64,000 nt of DNA from Saccharimonas sp963550135 (GTDB lineage: Bacteria > Patescibacteriota > Saccharimonadia > Saccharimonadales > Saccharimonadaceae): the NCBI GenBank assembly GCA_963550135.1, contig CAUVBP010000001.1, positions 40,511-104,510 of the forward strand, given 5' to 3'. Each line of letters begins with the position of its first letter. The stretch's first letter is position 1. The translations under genes and the position numbers were made by a program. Under the pieces are notes generated by a model that was not told the origin of the DNA, did not search any database, and was given only the letters and a program-made list of their open reading frames with translations. Below are positions 60,481 to 64,000 of the stretch, piece after piece.

Positions 60481-60943
60481 GCTTCGCGAATGGGTAGATT
60501 ATGACCCGCTGTGGCTGGTTATCGGCTGCTTGCTTTTAGGCGCGATTATTTTATGGTACGGATTTGTGTTTTACTCGACTCGCCGCCGCTCCTACCGCAG
60601 CCTGGCTACGCTCAAACCAAAACCATACACGCCGCCAGATTTGACTGATTTGAAACAGAAATACCAACGGCTAATTGATGAAATTGAACGAAATTACACC
60701 GCCGGAGAGATATCCTCGCGTAAAGCCCACCAGAAATTAAGCCATATTCTTCGCATGTTCGTCGTCGAGATAAACGGCCACCGCGTTGACACGTTGACGC
60801 TGCGAGATTTAGAAAAGACTCGTTATAAAACATTGGCGGCTGCCATCAAACAACTCTATATTCCTGAATTTACTGCGGTCGAGCAAGGCAGCGTTGCCGA
60901 GGCAGCGGCGTTAGCCAGAAAGACGGTAGCGGCATGGAATTAG
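60464..60943 (+). CDS. DUF4381-like single-pass membrane protein
   Basis: 159 residues. TM helix WLVIGCLLLGAIILWYGFVF, then a cytoplasmic helical domain (KQKYQRLIDEIERNYTAGEI, KLSHILRMFVVEINGHRVDT, TLTLRDLE). The position between DUF58 and VWA matches DUF4381 members in Bat-type clusters. Overlaps DUF58 by 17 nt and the next gene by 10 nt. Confidence 0.78.
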   Translation: MHAGTELREWVDYDPLWLVIGCLLLGAIILWYGFVFYSTRRRSYRSLATLKPKPYTPPDLTDLKQKYQRLIDEIERNYTAGEISSRKAHQKLSHILRMFVVEINGHRVDTLTLRDLEKTRYKTLAAAIKQLYIPEFTAVEQGSVAEAAALARKTVAAWN

Positions 60944-61944
60944 TTTTTTGGCAATTGTCGCTGGCGTTAATTATAATTATCGCCCTGTTGTGGTTTGCCG
61001 CGCCGATTATACTCCGCCGATACAGCCGATCGAAACGCCATGACACGCCTAGGCAAAAACTCCCTATCGCTAATACATCGCGGCTGCGCGCTTTCCCGCT
61101 CTATATTCAGCAGGTTAAGCGGTATAAAAAACTATTGGCGGTTGTACTAGGACTGCACACGTTCCTGCTGGCTATGATGATTATTCTCACTGGCCGCCCG
61201 TCGTCGGTAGCCGTCGTTTCTCCCGAGGTGAAAAATCGCGACATCGTGTTATGCCTTGACGTGTCACGGTCGATGTATGAATATGACGTAGAGATTATTA
61301 AAACTTACCGCACATTGGCGCGAAAATTTGACGGCGAACGACTAGGTTTGGTGCTGTTTGACCGCTCGCCGGCAGTGATATTTCCTTTGACAGACGACGC
61401 CAGTCTCATCGATAGTAAATTAGCGCTAATCGAAAAAGCGCTGACGCCGCCTGGAACATTAGAATATTTTGACATCCTGTCTGGCACAGCAGTCTCGAAC
61501 GGACAAGGCTCATCGCTGATCGGCGACGGGCTAGCAAGTTGCATCGGCCGCTTCGACAAGTTGGACAGCAAACGCTCCCGGAGCATCATTTTAGGAACCG
61601 ACAACCAATTGGCTGGCACCCCAATAATCTCCCTGCCCGAGGCAGCAGAATTAGCCAAACAAAAAGACATCCGCGTATACGCTATTTACCCGAATAGTAA
61701 TAAAAATCGCGAGGCCGAAGCGGCAGAATTGAAGCGAACCATGCTGGCGACCAGCGGCGATTATTATGCACTGCGCGACAAAAACACAATTTCAAACATT
61801 GTCCAAAAAATCGCCACCCAAGACGCCTCCCGCTTCAAAGGTACGCCGCGCGTTACTCGCACCGATCAGCCGCAATTGTTGCTATACGGCATGCTTATTA
61901 TCATAATTTCCCTTATTATTATCGATTGGAGGCTTCGCATATGA
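60934..61944 (+). CDS. BatA/B-like VWA membrane protein 1
   Basis: 336 residues. Two N-terminal TM segments (ALIIIIALLWFAAPIIL; LLAVVLGLHTFLLAMMII), then a VWA domain with an intact MIDAS, DVSRS at 109-113 with GLVLFDRSPAVIFPLTDDAS. A C-terminal TM helix LLLYGMLIIIISLIIIDW. External VWA domain likely binds a partner through a metal ion. Confidence 0.9.
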   Translation: MELVFWQLSLALIIIIALLWFAAPIILRRYSRSKRHDTPRQKLPIANTSRLRAFPLYIQQVKRYKKLLAVVLGLHTFLLAMMIILTGRPSSVAVVSPEVKNRDIVLCLDVSRSMYEYDVEIIKTYRTLARKFDGERLGLVLFDRSPAVIFPLTDDASLIDSKLALIEKALTPPGTLEYFDILSGTAVSNGQGSSLIGDGLASCIGRFDKLDSKRSRSIILGTDNQLAGTPIISLPEAAELAKQKDIRVYAIYPNSNKNREAEAAELKRTMLATSGDYYALRDKNTISNIVQKIATQDASRFKGTPRVTRTDQPQLLLYGMLIIIISLIIIDWRLRI

Positions 61945-62942
61945 TAATGCAACCGATTTTGCCGTGGTATCTGCTGCTGATAATTCTGGTAGTTGCTGCA
62001 ATTTTTACCGGATGGAGGATTTTCTCCAAACCAATATCTAACCGGCGAGCGTGGCTGCGGCGGTTCTGTATTGTCTTGCTTATCATTACCGCTTGTTTTC
62101 GCCCAGCTGTTCCTGGCGAAGTGAAGGAATGGGGCGCGCCGCTAGTCGATGTTTATGTTGTCATGGACACAACGATGAGTTCTGCTGCCGAGGATTATGA
62201 CAACGGTCAGCCGCGAATCAACGGCATGCGCCGCGACGCCAAAGAAATTGCCAAAAAGCTGGTCGGCGCGCGATTTAGCTTAATAACTTTCAACAATAAA
62301 ACTTTCGTTAATTCGCCGTTATCGACAGATGTCAGAATGTTTGAATCGGCAGTTGACACAGTAAATATCATCAGCGAAAGCTATGCCATGGGCAGCTCAA
62401 TTGATACACCGATTGACACCATTGCCTCGGAAATTACTCGCACCAAACATAAAAACCCCGAGCGCACCTCACTGCTATTTTACCTGGGCGACGGCGAACA
62501 AACCAGCGACGCCTCGCCAAAGTCATTCGCCAGCTTAAAGCCACTACTGGGCGGCGGCGCGATTATGGGATACGGCACCGCTACCGGCGGAAAAATGAAA
62601 ACGCCAAGCTACAGCGGCAGCTTTGACGGTTTTTACTTGCGCGGGCCAGATTTGAAATATGCCGTATCAAAAATTGACGAGACGAACCTAAAAAACATTG
62701 CAAATCAAACAGGACTGCCGTACACGCACCGGCAAACTCCAAATTCCATCGACGCCGTCGTCAAGAACAGCTCCGTCGACAAAGCCGTCAATAGCAGCCG
62801 CTCGTTTGACGGCTACAACGATATCTATTGGATAGCGATATTTGCGGCTGCTATTCTGCTGGCCTTTGAAATCAGAAACATCTATTTGCCTCTATGCAAA
62901 CTTCAGAATATAATGCCGTCGGAGGGAGAAAATCGTGAGTAA
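61941..62942 (+). CDS. BatA/B-like VWA membrane protein 2 with altered MIDAS
   Basis: 333 residues from MIMQPILPWYLLLIILVVAA; the ATG overlaps the previous stop (ATGA) and GGAGG lies upstream. The MIDAS DxSxS is DTTMS (Asp76, Thr78, Ser80), a conservative change that may weaken metal binding, with FSLITFNNKTFVNSPLSTD after it. C-terminal TM. Forms a likely pair with VWA protein 1. Confidence 0.88.
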   Translation: MIMQPILPWYLLLIILVVAAIFTGWRIFSKPISNRRAWLRRFCIVLLIITACFRPAVPGEVKEWGAPLVDVYVVMDTTMSSAAEDYDNGQPRINGMRRDAKEIAKKLVGARFSLITFNNKTFVNSPLSTDVRMFESAVDTVNIISESYAMGSSIDTPIDTIASEITRTKHKNPERTSLLFYLGDGEQTSDASPKSFASLKPLLGGGAIMGYGTATGGKMKTPSYSGSFDGFYLRGPDLKYAVSKIDETNLKNIANQTGLPYTHRQTPNSIDAVVKNSSVDKAVNSSRSFDGYNDIYWIAIFAAAILLAFEIRNIYLPLCKLQNIMPSEGENRE

Positions 62943-63726
62943 GAATCGTCCATTTGACCTGAAAAAACTAGATTTTGAAAAAATCCGCCGAGAAAAACGC
63001 CGGAAACTACTCCGTTATTCATTCCCTGCTTGCGCGGTGATTCTGCTGATTGCTATTAAATTGACGAGTTTTCCTCTGCTGTCTCTAGCAGCGCATACCG
63101 CCTATAAAGACGGCGACAATAGCCAGGCTTCTTTCCGCTTATCGCCAGTTTATGCCGTGAATTTGTTTGAATCTTATAAAGTATTTTTTAACGACGGGAA
63201 TGCTCTGTATAAGCAAGCCCGCTACGACTCGGCAGAAAAACAATTCCGCCAAGCCTTGCAAAAAGCACCGAAAACACGCGAATGTCCTGTCCGTATCAAC
63301 TTGGCGCTGTCAATTGAAGCGCAAGCAGACGCCCTCGCCAGCGAAAAACACTACGACCAAGCAATCATCCGCTACGACGAAGCAAACGCCGTACTGCACG
63401 ACGGCGAAGATAGCTGCGGCGTGCAATTTGCCAGCCAAACAGTCGACGCAAGCAATGATGACGGCAAGACGGCAATAATTATTGAGCAGCGAATCCGGCA
63501 AAAGTTGGCGCAAATAAAACAGCTCAGAAACGGCGACCAAGGCATTTCAGTCACCAACCCTGGCGATAAAGAAAAAGTTGACGCGGGCAGCACCGACGGC
63601 AAGCTCAAAGAATTGGACAAGCGATTCATCGACGCCTACAACGAACAGCGCAAATCCCAGGAAAGAAACCAGCACCTGGAAGATTACAAAGACGCCACGC
63701 CAGATCATACGAAGAGGAATTGGTGA
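62935..63726 (+). CDS. TPR-like membrane protein (BatC-like)
   Basis: 263 residues. GTG start overlapping the VWA2 stop (GTGAGTAA) with GGAGGG upstream. A TM helix (YSFPACAVILLIAIKLTSFP) precedes TPR-like helices (NDGNALYKQARYDSAEKQFR; ALSIEAQADALASEKHYDQA) and a charged, disordered C-terminus. TPR partners of VWA proteins are usual in Bat clusters. Confidence 0.82.
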   Translation: MSKNRPFDLKKLDFEKIRREKRRKLLRYSFPACAVILLIAIKLTSFPLLSLAAHTAYKDGDNSQASFRLSPVYAVNLFESYKVFFNDGNALYKQARYDSAEKQFRQALQKAPKTRECPVRINLALSIEAQADALASEKHYDQAIIRYDEANAVLHDGEDSCGVQFASQTVDASNDDGKTAIIIEQRIRQKLAQIKQLRNGDQGISVTNPGDKEKVDAGSTDGKLKELDKRFIDAYNEQRKSQERNQHLEDYKDATPDHTKRNW

Positions 63727-63795
63727 GAAGATTATAGCTATATTAGATCAAAACCGCCCACTCGCCTATACATGTAATTTACTCAAAGGGTTATA

Positions 63796-64000
63796 ATGTT
63801 TAAGAGGATGATTGACGTACGCGATGTTATTTCAAAAAGCAAGCTAGCTTATAAATATGAGCAAAATATTTTGGACTCTAAAATAAAAGAAATTCAGGAA
63901 AACATCATAAAAGACAATTTTGACTTTTCGTTAAATAAATATAGGATATTTGATGGCAGATTAATAACTCAATATAATGAATTAAGTACGGAAAGCATAA
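63796..64000 (+). CDS. Partial unknown protein running off the window
   Basis: ATG at 63796 with AAAGGG 5 nt upstream opens MFKRMIDVRDVISKSKLAYK and stays open to the end (68 codons). It is Lys/Asn/Ile-rich with AT-rich codons, unlike the Bat-like genes, and may be part of an accessory or recently acquired gene. No domain recognised. Confidence 0.6.
   Translation, partial: MFKRMIDVRDVISKSKLAYKYEQNILDSKIKEIQENIIKDNFDFSLNKYRIFDGRLITQYNELSTESI

Noticed and set aside
1..64000. Alternative genetic code (UGA as Gly)
   Set aside because: Conserved and orphan genes end properly at TGA (e.g. rpiB 14413, the metal repressor 54121, cassette E), and no conserved frame reads through it.

Overview
The window looks like chromosomal DNA of a Candidate Phyla Radiation bacterium, most likely a Candidatus Saccharibacteria (TM7) relative. 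The basis is compact gene content, GatCAB instead of visible GlnRS, split transketolase, a MoxR/DUF58/VWA cluster, many small membrane proteins with Pro/Gln-rich tails, no biosynthetic operons, and UGA used as a normal stop, which argues against SR1/Gracilibacteria. No rRNA, insertion sequence, prophage or CRISPR array is visible. Taxonomy is an inference from gene content.

Layout: 1-3.4 kb, gatC-gatA-(HEPN-like membrane protein)-gatB. 3.5-8.3 kb, a GH13 glycosidase, an S66 peptidase and uvrB. 8.3-14.9 kb, a tightly overlapping minus-strand operon for pentose-phosphate and triose chemistry (rpiB, rpe, split transketolase with a membrane protein wedged inside, class II aldolase, PfkB kinase, LOG-like protein). 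15-16.9 kb, a GC-rich orphan gene with a long structured leader, then a GAPDH relative that has lost its catalytic Cys. 16.9-29 kb, Rel, Ppa, PLD, TrxB, FKBP, a P-type ATPase, a ThrE-like exporter and PheT. 29.1-35.4 kb, an accessory stretch between pheT and pheS holding two M16-like paralogues, small orphan genes, ASCH, CYTH and hydrolase genes. 35.4-47 kb, pheS, aquaporin, RmuC, PAP2, tRNA-Gln/hisS, trmD, khpA, rpsP and rpmF-nusB-nudix-rnc. 47-57.5 kb, a lipoprotein, leuS, a MurF-like ligase, a CHAP protein, tRNA-Phe, a CsoR/RcnR-like repressor with DUF4396, SPFH and a hydrolase. 57.7-63.7 kb, a PRTase-like gene followed by a Bat-like operon (MoxR, DUF58, membrane protein, two VWA proteins, TPR protein).

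The most unusual signal is a dispersed set of small, GC-rich orphan genes (cassettes A 31.1 kb, B 34.9 kb, C 42.8 kb, D 44.6 kb, and a related-looking E at 15 kb). A-D share one promoter design: TTGACA/T, exactly 17 bp, then a TATATA box inside a palindrome TGATATATATATCA, then CAGCTTTTG or a close variant. Each has a structured 5' leader, a short ORF of 58-76 codons and a 3' hairpin. A and B share a leader with compensatory base changes and a hairpin that sequesters the Shine-Dalgarno sequence. C and D share a second leader type and a matching 3' stem. The encoded proteins are unrelated in sequence (Cys/basic, acidic, basic amphipathic, coiled coil), so what is conserved is the expression unit, not the product.

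A second window-wide pattern is that the first genes of many transcription units have a -10 box placed 6-7 nt before the start codon and no Shine-Dalgarno, suggesting leaderless mRNAs. Internal operon genes use clear AGGAGG-type sites. A metal-type repressor shows this most sharply: its operator fills the promoter spacer and transcription should begin at the A of ATG.
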